Positions 9,325 to 18,302 of a stretch of 49,177 nucleotides of DNA are shown piece after piece. This DNA comes from Saprospirales bacterium (GTDB lineage Bacteria > Bacteroidota > Bacteroidia > Chitinophagales > JADIYW01). The notes under the pieces are model-generated. The model ran no database searches. It worked only from the letters and a program-made list of their open reading frames with translations, and was not told the DNA's origin. Numbering within the stretch: position 1 is the first letter of the stretch; every line of letters begins with the position of its first letter. A program made the position numbers and the translations under genes. The DNA is taken from contig JADJSS010000021.1 in the NCBI GenBank assembly GCA_016711605.1, forward strand, positions 1 through 49,177. Reading direction: 5' to 3'.

Positions 9325-9423
9325 TCAAATAATTGTACTCAAAATTAATACCAATTTTTGGTTATTACTACTGTTTACAATATTATAATGTTTTTTAACA
9401 GTCAATACGCAATATAAATTCAC

Positions 9424-9431
9424 TAATTTTG
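9424..9431 (+). promoter_or_regulatory. -7 box upstream of the M20 dipeptidase gene
   Basis: TAATTTTG fits the TAnnTTTG consensus and lies 49 bases upstream of the ATG at 9481. I do not see a matching TTG at the -33 spacing. Confidence 0.35.
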
Positions 9432-9480
9432 CCTAGTATAATTTTCAAATTTACACATCTTCAAATTTTCAAATTAAATT

Positions 9481-10869
9481 ATGAACTACATTAAACCATC
9501 TATCGAAGCAAACAAAGACCGTTTTATTCAAGAATTAATTGATTGGTTAAAAATTCCATCAGTTTCAGCAGACCCTAAATTTAAAGATGATGTATTTAGA
9601 GCTGCAGAATACCTAAAAAATCAATTTGAGAAAGCAGGTATGGAAAATGTACAGTTATTACCAACACAAGGTTATCCAGTTGTTTACGCAGATAAAATCA
9701 CCGATGCATCCAAGCCAACAGTTTTAGTGTATGGTCATTATGATGTGCAACCAGCTGATCCGTATGAATTATGGACTTCACCACCATTTGAACCAGTAGT
9801 GAAAACATCGGAAGCGCATCCGCAAGGCGCCATCTATGCGCGCGGTGCCTGCGATGATAAAGGACAAGTATACATGCATGCGAAAGCATTGGAAATGATG
9901 TTATCGAATAATGATTTGCCGTGTAATATTAAAGTAATTATTGAAGGTGAAGAAGAAGTTGGTTCAGCACATTTAGCTGATTTCCTGAAAGAACATAAAG
10001 AGAAATTAAAAGCAGATGTAATTTTAATTTCTGATACAGGAATTATCAATAATGAAACTCCTTGTATTACCAATGGTTTGCGTGGTTTATGTTATATGGA
10101 AGTGGAAGTGGTTGGACCGAATCGCGACTTGCATTCAGGTATTTATGGTGGTGGTGTTGACAATCCGTTGAATGTTTTATGTAAATTAATTGGTGGCTTG
10201 AAAGATGATAATGGACATATTACAGTAGAAGATTTTTATGGTGATGTGATTGAACTAACAGAAGAAGAAAAGAAACAAATCAATGCAGTTCCGATTACAG
10301 AAAGTGATTTTGAAAGTAGTATCGGTTTGCCAAAAACTTTTGGTGAAAAAGGTTACACGATGTTAGAGCAATTAAGCATTCGTCCAACATTAGATGTGAA
10401 TGGAATTTGGGGTGGCTATATCGGCGAAGGCGCGAAAACGGTGTTGCCATCAAAAGCAAATGCAAAAATTAGTATGCGATTAGTGCCGAACCAATCGTCA
10501 AAGAAAATTGCTGAATTATTTACAAAACATTTTGAGAAAATTGCACCAAACACGGTAACTGTAAAAGTAACTGAACATCACGGTGGTGAACCATATGTAA
10601 CACCAATTGATTCTATAGAATACAAAGCTGCAGAGTTGGCACTAACCGAGACATTCGGAAAAAAACCATTAGCGATGCGCAACGGTGCAAGTATTCCGAT
10701 CGTTGCTTTATTTGAAGAAATTTTGGGATTGAAATCTGTGTTAATGGGTTTTGGATTAGACAGTGATGCTATCCATTCACCTAACGAACACTACGGTTTA
10801 TTCAATTATTTTAAAGGCATCGAAACGATACCATACTTTTATAAATACTATGCTGAGTTGAAGAAATAG
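9481..10869 (+). CDS. M20-family dipeptidase (carnosinase-like metallopeptidase)
   Basis: A 462-residue cytoplasmic zinc dipeptidase of the M20/M25/M40 group. The metal and catalytic signatures are all visible: VYGHYDVQP (first His ligand and the neighbouring catalytic Asp), GACDDKGQ (bridging Asp), EGEEEVGS (catalytic general-base Glu and a Glu ligand), ISDTG (Asp ligand) and, near the C-terminus, DAIHSPNEHYG (last His ligand). A lid/dimerisation domain lies between about residues 210 and 380. The length and order match the dipeptidase subgroup rather than ArgE or DapE. There is no signal peptide, so it probably cleaves imported di- or tripeptides. It converges on the HD-hydrolase gene with 5 bases between. 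Confidence 0.93.
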   Translation: MNYIKPSIEANKDRFIQELIDWLKIPSVSADPKFKDDVFRAAEYLKNQFEKAGMENVQLLPTQGYPVVYADKITDASKPTVLVYGHYDVQPADPYELWTSPPFEPVVKTSEAHPQGAIYARGACDDKGQVYMHAKALEMMLSNNDLPCNIKVIIEGEEEVGSAHLADFLKEHKEKLKADVILISDTGIINNETPCITNGLRGLCYMEVEVVGPNRDLHSGIYGGGVDNPLNVLCKLIGGLKDDNGHITVEDFYGDVIELTEEEKKQINAVPITESDFESSIGLPKTFGEKGYTMLEQLSIRPTLDVNGIWGGYIGEGAKTVLPSKANAKISMRLVPNQSSKKIAELFTKHFEKIAPNTVTVKVTEHHGGEPYVTPIDSIEYKAAELALTETFGKKPLAMRNGASIPIVALFEEILGLKSVLMGFGLDSDAIHSPNEHYGLFNYFKGIETIPYFYKYYAELKK

Positions 10870-10874
10870 ATCAT

Positions 10875-11513
10875 TTATTTCAACAGCACGTCAATCTCAA
10901 ACTGCATATTTTTTCTTGCTGTTGTTTCATATTTATTTCTGAAAATTTCAGTAAAATAAATTTCTTTTCTTTCTAAAAAATGTTGCAAAACTTTCTTTCT
11001 GTTTTTGTTATATAAAAACGAAGGAACCCATTTATATTCTTTACGAATGTTATTGGCATATTCAGCATAAACAACTTGTTCAGCACCAAGAATTGCTAAA
11101 TCGAAATCTAAAAAATAATGCAAATCAATATTTTCAATTAAAGGAAAATGTTTTTGTGTACTCAAAATAAACTGTTCAATCAATTTTATTTTTTCTGCTG
11201 GGAAAGACGTTTTGGATAATTGCTGAACCGCGATAGCAGCACTATCCGTTTCATTAGTTTTACTCAACGAATTATAAATTATATCGTGATAAAAAATAGC
11301 CAATTGCACCACATCAGTATCTATTATTTCATTAGAAAATTCTAAAGAATAATCCAACATCTTTTGAATATGCATAGTATTATGATAATGCCTGCTGTCT
11401 TCCGAATAGCTTTGAATTAAATTGCTGAACAGCTCATCTGAATAAAGCGTATCATAGGTATATCTATGTAAAATCGAATTCCAATATTCTTTCAAAATAT
11501 CTTGCATACTCAA
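10875..11513 (-). CDS. HD-superfamily metal-dependent phosphohydrolase-like protein
   Basis: A 212-residue protein resembling the COG4339 predicted metal-dependent HD phosphohydrolases. The characteristic early motif RHYHNTMHIQKMLDY gives the first His, FYHDIIYN supplies the HD pair, and a later Asp lies in FLDFDLAILG. No nucleotide-binding motif or sensory domain is attached. The substrate is unknown for the family. The ATG at 11513 gives MSMQDILKEYW; a second Met two residues later would serve equally well. It is monocistronic, convergent with the dipeptidase and divergent from the metY leader region. Confidence 0.75.
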   Translation of the reverse strand: MSMQDILKEYWNSILHRYTYDTLYSDELFSNLIQSYSEDSRHYHNTMHIQKMLDYSLEFSNEIIDTDVVQLAIFYHDIIYNSLSKTNETDSAAIAVQQLSKTSFPAEKIKLIEQFILSTQKHFPLIENIDLHYFLDFDLAILGAEQVVYAEYANNIRKEYKWVPSFLYNKNRKKVLQHFLERKEIYFTEIFRNKYETTARKNMQFEIDVLLK

Positions 11514-11730
11514 TGTTATAAATTAAATAATGAGAACATGTTAGTGTAATATTAATTCTATCTACATCATAAAAAAAATAATTTAGATAAAATGCTTTTT
11601 GCTTACCTTTTGGCATCAGAAGTAAGAGAGATAAAGTAAGAGACAAAGATTTGCTTGTTTAATTTCGATATCAAAAAATAAGAACGAAATAAATTTTGTT
11701 TTTTTAAAAAATAAGTTTTAGATTCGTCAC
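11514..11730. other. A/T-rich spacer before the metY leader
   Basis: No protein gene is visible. It should contain the promoter of the HD-hydrolase gene at its left end and that of the leader/metY unit at its right. A GGCATC-loop repeat lies at 11591-11630. I see no convincing TAnnTTTG box before the leader; the nearest is TAAATTTTG at 11690-11698, with one extra T. Confidence 0.4.
11591..11630. repeat. 40-base intergenic repeat with a GGCATC loop, copy 1
   Basis: AATGCTTTTTGCTTACC followed by TTTTGGCATCAGAAGTAAG. It is closely similar to 47441-47480 and can form a stem (CTTAC/GTAAG, TTTT/AGAA) around a GGCATC loop. The loop is identical in both copies while the stem differs. Confidence 0.5.
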
Positions 11731-11799
11731 ATGATTAATTCTTTCAACGCTATCGCATGTTGCTGTTGTTGTGCTCTAAACAACCACAGAAGGTATTAA
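11731..11799 (+). CDS. cysteine-rich leader peptide (putative attenuator of metY-metX)
   Basis: A 22-codon reading frame, MINSFNAIACCCCCALNNHRR plus a final Tyr, with five consecutive Cys codons (TGT TGC TGT TGT TGT, 11758-11772) and a TAA at 11797-11799. Cysteine is rare in proteins, so a run of five directly upstream of a sulfur-assimilation gene is unlikely by chance. An intrinsic terminator at 11836-11861 separates it from metY. A GAAGG at 11789-11793, 17 bases past the Cys run, can pair with the CCTTC (11838-11842) of the terminator's left arm. A ribosome stalled on Cys codons would leave GAAGG free and block the terminator; one reaching the stop codon would cover it. That is classical attenuation logic. 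The peptide is visible; the mechanism is inferred. Confidence 0.75.
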   Translation: MINSFNAIACCCCCALNNHRRY

Positions 11800-11835
11800 T
11801 GTATACATTTAATTAAAAAAATAATTTTTAAATAC

Positions 11836-11861
11836 AGCCTTCCATAACCGGAAGGTTTTTT
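11836..11861 (+). terminator. intrinsic terminator in the metY leader (attenuator)
   Basis: CCTTCC (11838-11843), loop ATAACC, GGAAGG (11850-11855), then six T. The stem extends by G-U and A-U pairs to eight pairs. It lies between the leader peptide and the metY ATG, where a terminator only makes sense as a regulated one. Confidence 0.75.
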
Positions 11862-11891
11862 ATTAAGTAACAAGCTAAAAAAAAGTAAAAC

Positions 11892-13184
11892 ATGAGCAAC
11901 TACAAATTTGAAACACTACAATTACATGCTGGTCAAGAACCAGATCCAACAACAGGTGCACGTGCAGTGCCTATCTACCAAACAACATCATATCAGTTTA
12001 AAGACACAGAACATGCAGCGAATTTATTTGGTTTACGTGAGTTCGGAAATATCTACACACGCCTCATGAATCCAACAACAGATGTATTTGAAAAACGCAT
12101 TGCAGCATTAGAAGGTGGTGTTGCTGCCTTGGCAACAGCATCTGGACAATCAGCGCAGTTTATTGCATTAAACAATATCTTACAAGCAGGCGACAACTTT
12201 GTTTCTACTTCATTTTTATATGGTGGAACTTACAATCAGTTTAAAGTTGCTTTTAAACGTTTACGTGTTGAAGTGCGCTTTGCAGATGGTGATAATCCAG
12301 CATCTTTCGAAAAATTAATCGACGACAAAACAAAAGCCATCTACTTAGAATCTATTGGAAATCCAAGAGGTAATGTGCCTGATTGGGCTGCTTTTAAAGC
12401 ACTTTCTGATAAATATGATTTGCCGATAGTAGTAGATAATACATTTGGTGCTGGTGGTTATTTGTTTCAGCCATTAAAATATGGTGCGCATATCGTAGTA
12501 GCTTCTGCAACAAAATGGATTGGTGGTCACGGTACATCAATAGGTGGTGTCATTGTAGATGGTGGCAATTTCAATTGGGGCAACGGTAAGTATCCGCAAT
12601 TCACAGAACCGTCAGAAGGCTATCACGGATTGAATTTCTGGAATGTATTCGGCACACCTGGACCTTTCGGAAATATAGCATTTATTATACGTGCTCGCGT
12701 AGAAGGTTTGCGCGATTTTGGTGCAGCAGTAGCACCATTCAATTCCTTCTTGTTCTTGCAAGGGCTTGAAACCTTATCATTAAGAGTGGAAAGACATAAT
12801 CAAAATGCAATTGCTTTAGCACTTTGGTTACAACAACATCCAAAAGTAGAGAAAGTGACTTACACAGGTTTATCGGATTCACCTTATTATGAATTGGCTA
12901 AAAAATATTTACCTAATGGCTTTGGTTCTGTCTTTACGTTTGATGTAAAAGGTGGTTATGATGCTGCGAAAAAATTCATCAATTCACTAAAATTGACATC
13001 ACATGTTGCCAATGTTGGTGATGTAAAAACATTAGCCATACATTCAGCATCTACTACACATGAACAATTGACCGATGATGAACAATTAGCTTCAGGTGTT
13101 TCTAAAAATTCTATTCGAGTTTCTGTTGGAATAGAACATATAGATGATATTAAAGCAGACTTTGATCAGGCTTTAAATGCTTAA
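11892..13184 (+). CDS. metY: O-acetylhomoserine sulfhydrylase (PLP-dependent)
   Basis: A 430-residue Cys/Met-metabolism PLP enzyme of the gamma-family, forming homocysteine from O-acetylhomoserine and sulfide. The N-terminus MSNYKFETLQLHAGQEPDPT and NIYTRLMNPT are typical of MetY rather than MetB or MetC, as is the long length of about 430. The PLP lysine is Lys208 in VASATKWIGGHGTSIGG. TLAIHSASTTHEQL near the C-terminus is the substrate carboxylate region. metX, which makes its substrate, follows after a palindrome. The preceding leader and terminator suggest expression rises when cysteinyl-tRNA charging is low. A cysteine-synthase side activity is known for the family but cannot be judged here. 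Confidence 0.95.
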   Translation: MSNYKFETLQLHAGQEPDPTTGARAVPIYQTTSYQFKDTEHAANLFGLREFGNIYTRLMNPTTDVFEKRIAALEGGVAALATASGQSAQFIALNNILQAGDNFVSTSFLYGGTYNQFKVAFKRLRVEVRFADGDNPASFEKLIDDKTKAIYLESIGNPRGNVPDWAAFKALSDKYDLPIVVDNTFGAGGYLFQPLKYGAHIVVASATKWIGGHGTSIGGVIVDGGNFNWGNGKYPQFTEPSEGYHGLNFWNVFGTPGPFGNIAFIIRARVEGLRDFGAAVAPFNSFLFLQGLETLSLRVERHNQNAIALALWLQQHPKVEKVTYTGLSDSPYYELAKKYLPNGFGSVFTFDVKGGYDAAKKFINSLKLTSHVANVGDVKTLAIHSASTTHEQLTDDEQLASGVSKNSIRVSVGIEHIDDIKADFDQALNA

Positions 13185-13192
13185 CAAACCTA

Positions 13193-13225
13193 ACACCTTC
13201 AAGGTTTTTAAAACCTTGAAGGTGT
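13193..13225. terminator. 33-base palindrome between metY and metX
   Basis: Perfect 16-base arms, ACACCTTCAAGGTTTT (13193-13208) and AAAACCTTGAAGGTGT (13210-13225), with a single central T. It starts 8 bases after the metY stop. It may terminate or attenuate transcription, lowering metX relative to metY, or act as a 3' mRNA-stabilising hairpin. Confidence 0.65.
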
Positions 13226-13274
13226 ATTGTTAAAATTAAATTGTAAATTGTTTTCGTAATTTTTAAAAATAAAA

Positions 13275-14291
13275 GTGCAACCACAAATCCTAACATACAA
13301 CCAACCCATCACCTTAGAAAGCGGAACAACTTTGTCAAAAGTTGATATTGCATACAATACATTTGGCGAATTAAATGCAGATAAATCAAACGTAGTATGG
13401 ATATGTCACGCGTTTTCCGCAAATTCAAATCCAACAGAATGGTGGCCAGGCATGGTCGGCGATGGTTTGTTCATCGACCCAAAAAAATATTTTATTGTTT
13501 GTGCCAACATGCTCGGTTCTTGTTATGGAACAACCGGACCATTATCTATCAATCCGGAAACCAATAAAAAATACTACAAGGATTTTCCGGTGGTAACGGT
13601 GCGCGATATGGTGCAAACTTTAACCATTTTACGTAAATATCTTGGTATAGAAAAAATTCATTTTGCAGCAGGATTTTCTATGGGTGGGCAACAATTATTG
13701 GAATGGGTAATTCAAGAACCAACTATTTTTGAAAATATCTTGTTAGGTGCTACAAACATAAAACATTCACCTTGGGGCATTGCCTTCAATGAGTCGCAAC
13801 GATTGGCAATCCAAGCCGACCAAACTTTTGGCGAAGCACGCGATGATGCTGCTATAGATGGTTTAAAAGCTGCACGAAGTATTGGTTTAATTTCGTACAG
13901 AAATTATAAAGCATACTGCAAAACACAAGCAGATACTGATAATTCTAAATTAGAAAATTTTAAAGCAACTTCGTATCAACAATATCAAGGCGAAAAATTA
14001 GTGAAACGTTTTAATGCGTATTCTTATTTTATTTTATCGAAAGCAATGGATAATCATAACATAGAACGTGGACGAACAAATGCAAAAGAAGTTTTATCTA
14101 CTGTAAAATGCAACACCTTAGTTTTAGGAATTAGCAGCGATTATTTATATCCATTGGAAGAGCAGCAATTATTGGCAAAGCTAATACCACACAGCTTATT
14201 TGTTGAAATAGATTCGGATTATGGCCACGATGGTTTCTTAATTGAAAACGAACAAATCACTAAAATTTTAAGTACGTTTTTGAAAGAGTAA
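13275..14291 (+). CDS. metX: homoserine O-acetyltransferase
   Basis: A 338-residue alpha/beta-hydrolase-fold acyltransferase transferring acetyl from acetyl-CoA to homoserine, the first committed step of this methionine route. GFSMGGQQ holds the nucleophilic Ser135. NMLGSCYGTTGP (about 79-90) is the family's oxyanion/substrate-loop signature, and the closing SDYGHDGFLIE gives the catalytic His; the Asp lies in the stretch LGISSDYLYP. The length of about 340 is normal. The start is GTG at 13275 (MQPQILTYNQPI), because no in-frame ATG lies before conserved sequence. It follows metY by 90 bases that contain a palindrome, and is probably read through from the same leader. Confidence 0.94.
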   Translation: MQPQILTYNQPITLESGTTLSKVDIAYNTFGELNADKSNVVWICHAFSANSNPTEWWPGMVGDGLFIDPKKYFIVCANMLGSCYGTTGPLSINPETNKKYYKDFPVVTVRDMVQTLTILRKYLGIEKIHFAAGFSMGGQQLLEWVIQEPTIFENILLGATNIKHSPWGIAFNESQRLAIQADQTFGEARDDAAIDGLKAARSIGLISYRNYKAYCKTQADTDNSKLENFKATSYQQYQGEKLVKRFNAYSYFILSKAMDNHNIERGRTNAKEVLSTVKCNTLVLGISSDYLYPLEEQQLLAKLIPHSLFVEIDSDYGHDGFLIENEQITKILSTFLKE

Positions 14292-14297
14292 TTTATT

Positions 14298-15794
14298 TTA
14301 AGATATTTTTTGTCTTCCAATAATTCCTTGTGCATAACCAAACACATTATACGGATCAAATTGCTGTTTGATTTTTTGCAAACGTTCGTAATTTTTGCCA
14401 TAATACAATTGAGCTGTGTTTTCAAAATTTAAATCAGGATAATTTCTGTATTGTGTATTGATATTGTGTTGTTTGAAAATTTGCTGTACTTCTTCAAATG
14501 CTGTTTCGTATTTTTTAGTTTGCGCAGCATTTTCCCAATAGGTTTGCAACTCAGATAAATAAGGGAACGAACGGTGCGGATAACACGATAATTTTTCAAA
14601 ATCTACATTATTAATGTTTCCTCCAAGCGTATTAATTTGATAAATCATACCTGGTGTTGAAATTACTTTTTCTAAAACGGTACTGATAAAATTTTTAATT
14701 TGGTTAAAATCAGTATAATAACCAGCAGAAGAATTTTTAAAATAAATTGGATATTGAATACCATAATAATTCTTCAAAGCAGGTGCTAATGGTTTTGGTG
14801 TACCGATTGTAATTTTTTCAGTAAATACAGATAAACTATTTTTAAAGTCAGAAGCAGTAGAAGTATTATTTTCAAAATCAGTTAACAAGATATTCAGCGT
14901 ATTTCCATTTAATACAAATGCTGAAAAACAAGCAAGTGGTAAGGTTTTAGTCAATTCAAACCATTTTTCTAAAATGGTTTGAGCACTATCAGCAGTTAAG
15001 TTTTTAATTTTAAAACGATGACTGGTAAAATGTTTTGGTGCATCATGTGTTTTAAAAACAAGTTCGGTCACCACACCAAAATTTCCGTTGCCACCACCTT
15101 TCATTGCCCAAAGCAAATCTGGATTGTTTTTTGAAGAATGAATGTTTCCTTCTGCATCTACAAGTTTTATTTCCTGTAAACTATCACATGTTAAACCAAA
15201 CTTTCTTCCAAATAATCCATAGCCACCACCAAGCGTCAAACCACCAACGCCAACACCACCGCAAGAGCCAGCTGGTATTATTTTTTGTTTGGGTAGAATA
15301 GCATCATACAATTGATGCAGCTTACAACCTGGTTGAACTTTTACTACCTTATTTTCTACATCTAAAAATTCAACTTTATTCATTTCAGATAAGTTGATCA
15401 CCAATCCGTTGTCATTCGATGAAAATCCTTCAAAGCAATGGCCACCACTTTTTATCGAAACAGCTAATTTATTTTCTTTAGCATATTTCACTGCAGCTAA
15501 CACGCCAAGTTCTGTTTTGCACAAGGCAATCACTAAAGGATATTTTTGCACACGCTTATTAAATCCAATCCTCAGGTTTTCATAATTCGCATCTTCTTTC
15601 TTATAAAAGATAACATCATTATCCGTAAAAGACGTAACAGCAACTGAATCATTTATAGTAAGAATTGGTGCATTCGTTGCAATTTCTTTTTTAGTGTTTT
15701 TTTTTGAATCGTTGTTGCATGAATTAATTATAAAACCAACTGTACCAAGTGTAGTGAGTTTAATAAATTGATTTCTGTTGATTTTATTCGCCAT
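14298..15794 (-). CDS. FAD-binding oxidoreductase, berberine-bridge-enzyme type, lipoprotein-like
   Basis: A 498-residue flavoprotein of the FAD_binding_4/BBE group, which oxidises sugars, alcohols or alkaloid-like substrates with O2. The N-terminus has a hydrophobic segment ending in NSC at about residue 26, so it is probably an exported lipoprotein. SIKSGGHCFEGFSSNDNG carries the His that usually binds FAD covalently, and GSCGGVGVGGLTLGGGYG has the Cys of bicovalent members. The C-terminal BBE signature is QLYYGKNYERLQKIKQQFDP then NVF. It ends 6 bases beyond the metX stop (convergent) and begins 11 bases after purT on the same strand, so read-through from purT is possible. The substrate is unknown. 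Confidence 0.88.
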   Translation of the reverse strand: MANKINRNQFIKLTTLGTVGFIINSCNNDSKKNTKKEIATNAPILTINDSVAVTSFTDNDVIFYKKEDANYENLRIGFNKRVQKYPLVIALCKTELGVLAAVKYAKENKLAVSIKSGGHCFEGFSSNDNGLVINLSEMNKVEFLDVENKVVKVQPGCKLHQLYDAILPKQKIIPAGSCGGVGVGGLTLGGGYGLFGRKFGLTCDSLQEIKLVDAEGNIHSSKNNPDLLWAMKGGGNGNFGVVTELVFKTHDAPKHFTSHRFKIKNLTADSAQTILEKWFELTKTLPLACFSAFVLNGNTLNILLTDFENNTSTASDFKNSLSVFTEKITIGTPKPLAPALKNYYGIQYPIYFKNSSAGYYTDFNQIKNFISTVLEKVISTPGMIYQINTLGGNINNVDFEKLSCYPHRSFPYLSELQTYWENAAQTKKYETAFEEVQQIFKQHNINTQYRNYPDLNFENTAQLYYGKNYERLQKIKQQFDPYNVFGYAQGIIGRQKIS

Positions 15795-15805
15795 AAAAAA
15801 ATAAT

Positions 15806-16972
15806 TTATTTTGATTCAACTGTTATCATCTTCGCAATAGCAATTGCACGTTCTTTTACAGCATTCACATCAGCACTTACGTTATCATACGTCAATGCAA
15901 CAGCCATTCTGCGATAAGGACGTGTAGTTGGTTTTCCAAAAATACGTACATCAGATTTTGGTTGATTCATAGCATTTTCTAATCCTAAATAAGTTGGATG
16001 CGTTCCATCTTTATCTGCTAACACTACTGCACTTGCACCAACTCGTTCCAATATAATTTCATAAATAGGTAGTTCTAAAATAGCACGTGCATGCAATTCA
16101 AATTCAGAAAAATTTTGCGTGCCAGCTAATGTCACCATGCCGGTGTCGTGTGGTCGTGGCGAAAGTTCAGAAAAATAAACACCATCATCTGTTAAAAAAA
16201 ATTCAACACCAAAAATGCCTGCACCAGTTAACGCTGTCGTGACAGCTTCAGCCATGCGTTCAGCTTCTTGTAAATCTGCTGGTTTAATGTATGCAGGTTG
16301 CCAGCTTTCCTGGTAATCACCGCGTTCTTGCCGATGACCAATTGGTGGACAAAATAATGTCGGTCCGTTTTTTTGTGTCACGGTTAACAAAGTAATTTCC
16401 GAATTAAATTTTACAAACGCTTCAGCAATCACTTCGGTATAATCACCACGTTTTCCGCTTTGCGCATAATTCCATGCGCGTTCAATATCTTCCGTAGTTT
16501 TAATTACTGATTGTCCTTTGCCTGATGAACTCATCAATGGTTTTACTACACACGGAATTCCTATAATATTTACTGCTGCTGTCAATTCTTCTAATGAATT
16601 TGCATATTCATATTTTGCTGTTTTTAATCCTAATTCTTTAGCAGCCAAATCACGAATTGCTTTTCGGTTCATGGTATAGTTTGCTGCCTTTGCACTTGGT
16701 ACAACCGTGATTCCTTGTTGCTCATAATCATAAAAGCGTTCTGTGCGTATTGCTTCAATTTCTGGAACAATTAAATCTGGTTGATGTTTTGCAACAATTG
16801 CATCCAATGCATCACCATCTAACATATTAATTACTTCGCGTTCGTCTGCTACTTGTTGTGCTGGTGCATCGTTATAAGAGTCAACTGCAATTACATATTG
16901 TCCGAGTCGTTTTAAGGCAATCACTAACTCTTTGCCTAATTCACCTGAACCTAATAAGAGTATTTTTTTCAT
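15806..16972 (-). CDS. purT: formate-dependent phosphoribosylglycinamide formyltransferase
   Basis: A 388-residue ATP-grasp enzyme that formylates GAR using formate and ATP, the folate-independent route for purine step 3. The start MKKILLLGSGELGKELVIAL (ATG at 16972) matches the family N-terminus. A 20-residue upstream extension to 17032 is A/T-rich and unlike PurT, so I reject it. Recognisable elements are VPEIEAIRTERFYDYE (substrate-binding loop), CVVKPLMSSSGKGQS (ATP-grasp glycine-rich loop), FGVEFFLTDDGVYFSELSPR (Mg/ATP-binding Glu residues) and RPHDTGMVTLAG. The length matches the usual 390 or so. Confidence 0.96.
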   Translation of the reverse strand: MKKILLLGSGELGKELVIALKRLGQYVIAVDSYNDAPAQQVADEREVINMLDGDALDAIVAKHQPDLIVPEIEAIRTERFYDYEQQGITVVPSAKAANYTMNRKAIRDLAAKELGLKTAKYEYANSLEELTAAVNIIGIPCVVKPLMSSSGKGQSVIKTTEDIERAWNYAQSGKRGDYTEVIAEAFVKFNSEITLLTVTQKNGPTLFCPPIGHRQERGDYQESWQPAYIKPADLQEAERMAEAVTTALTGAGIFGVEFFLTDDGVYFSELSPRPHDTGMVTLAGTQNFSEFELHARAILELPIYEIILERVGASAVVLADKDGTHPTYLGLENAMNQPKSDVRIFGKPTTRPYRRMAVALTYDNVSADVNAVKERAIAIAKMITVESK

Positions 16973-17258
16973 GAGTATGTGTGTATATTTAATGTTGTAG
17001 AAGAAATGTTGTTTAATAAACTTAGAAATCAATCATCATCATCATTCGTAGCTGCTATCTTTTATAAAAATAGAAAATCTATATCGTTTATAAAATATTT
17101 TTTTATCATCTTTTTTTAAATATACAATGATATATTGTCTTAGTTATAATTTATAGTGAAATAGGAAAATTTCATGTATTTATAAAATCACGTAAACAAG
17201 TGATATTTCTTATCTCGCTTTAAATTAGTTTTACACCATAAAAAAAATCTATAAAATT
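16973..17258. other. divergent spacer between purT and the secreted-protein island
   Basis: About 286 A/T-rich bases with no gene. They must hold the purT promoter (reading left) and the promoter of the 17259 gene (reading right). The one symmetric element I see is ACAATGATATATTGT at 17124-17138, a small palindrome of unknown role. Confidence 0.35.
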
Positions 17259-18302
17259 ATGAAACTTAAACTTGATAAAAATAAAATTACATTTTCAATA
17301 CTTAACGTTTTTAAATGTACATTGATTTTTGTAGTAATTTTTATAACAAATAATGCATATGCACAAAATGATGAAATGCCATCACCATTAAAAAAAATTG
17401 CGAACTTAAAAATTAAGAAATCTGAATTAGGCGAATTGTCTTGGAGTAAAGATGATGATGGAATTTTTATTGTAACCAATAGTACACAAAATTATCTTAC
17501 TAATTTATTTATAAATTCAAATTATGAATTATTGTACACAGAAGTATTCAACACGAATCCAGGTTATATGTTTGCTGATGTGATAGGGAAATATATCAAT
17601 AAAAATGCATCTGATTTAATAGAAAAAAAGTTTAAATCTAAAAATAGAAAGATAGTTGAAAGTTCTTGGTTTTGGCATTATTTTAAAAGTGAAATCAATA
17701 ATAAAGAAATGATTCAATATGCTGCGTACATAGATGCTGATCCACAAAATCCGTTGCCAAATTATTTTTTTGATATTAATGGTAATTTTTTATTTGGAGA
17801 TGATAATGCAGATATAAAGAAAATAATGGGTGTTGAAATAGAAAAAAAATATCCTTATCAAATTAATACATTGTATTATATAAAAAATAAAGAAACTGGT
17901 AAATACATGGATGTTTACGGAAACAGCAAAGATAATCATGGCATTATTGTACAATGGAATCTAACAAATTCTCCAAATCAACAGTTTCAAATTTTGTCAA
18001 TAGATCAAAATAAACATGTAAAAATTCAAAACGAAAATAGTTTAAAGATGTTATCAGGTGTTCCTGAAGGTAAAGATATAATACAGTTTGAATCGGATGA
18101 AGGTGAACGACAAATTTTTGAAATTGATTTTGATCCGAATGATACAAAAGGACAAAATGGCTATGTGAAAATTAAACTAACCTATTCCGGTAAATACTTA
18201 ACTATCGCAAGTGGAAATCGAAATGCTGAAGTAGTTCGCATCATAGAAGATTATGAACGTTTTACCGATGATCAATTATGGGAATTAATTCCAGTGGAAT
18301 AA
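17259..18302 (+). CDS. secreted protein with a C-terminal ricin-type beta-trefoil lectin-like domain
   Basis: A 347-residue protein. A signal peptide of about 35 residues ends NNAYAQ. The middle region is unfamiliar and rich in Asn, Lys and aromatic residues. From about residue 205 the sequence resembles a RICIN-like trefoil: LYYIKNKETGKYMDVYGN, then IVQWNLTNSPNQQFQIL, the usual Q-W / QxF pattern, followed by a second unit with SGKYLTIASGN and DDQLWELIPVE. Such domains usually bind carbohydrate. It opens an island of six predicted secreted proteins. No type IX sorting domain is present, so the destination is probably periplasm or Sec-dependent export. Confidence 0.7.
   Translation: MKLKLDKNKITFSILNVFKCTLIFVVIFITNNAYAQNDEMPSPLKKIANLKIKKSELGELSWSKDDDGIFIVTNSTQNYLTNLFINSNYELLYTEVFNTNPGYMFADVIGKYINKNASDLIEKKFKSKNRKIVESSWFWHYFKSEINNKEMIQYAAYIDADPQNPLPNYFFDINGNFLFGDDNADIKKIMGVEIEKKYPYQINTLYYIKNKETGKYMDVYGNSKDNHGIIVQWNLTNSPNQQFQILSIDQNKHVKIQNENSLKMLSGVPEGKDIIQFESDEGERQIFEIDFDPNDTKGQNGYVKIKLTYSGKYLTIASGNRNAEVVRIIEDYERFTDDQLWELIPVE

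Noticed and set aside
11731..11891. SAM or cobalamin riboswitch upstream of metY
   Set aside because: I see none of the conserved core helices of these riboswitches. The Cys-codon leader with a simple terminator explains the region better.
16973..17032. 20-residue upstream extension of purT
   Set aside because: The extension is A/T-rich and unlike PurT, whose conserved N-terminus begins at MKKILLLGSGELG.
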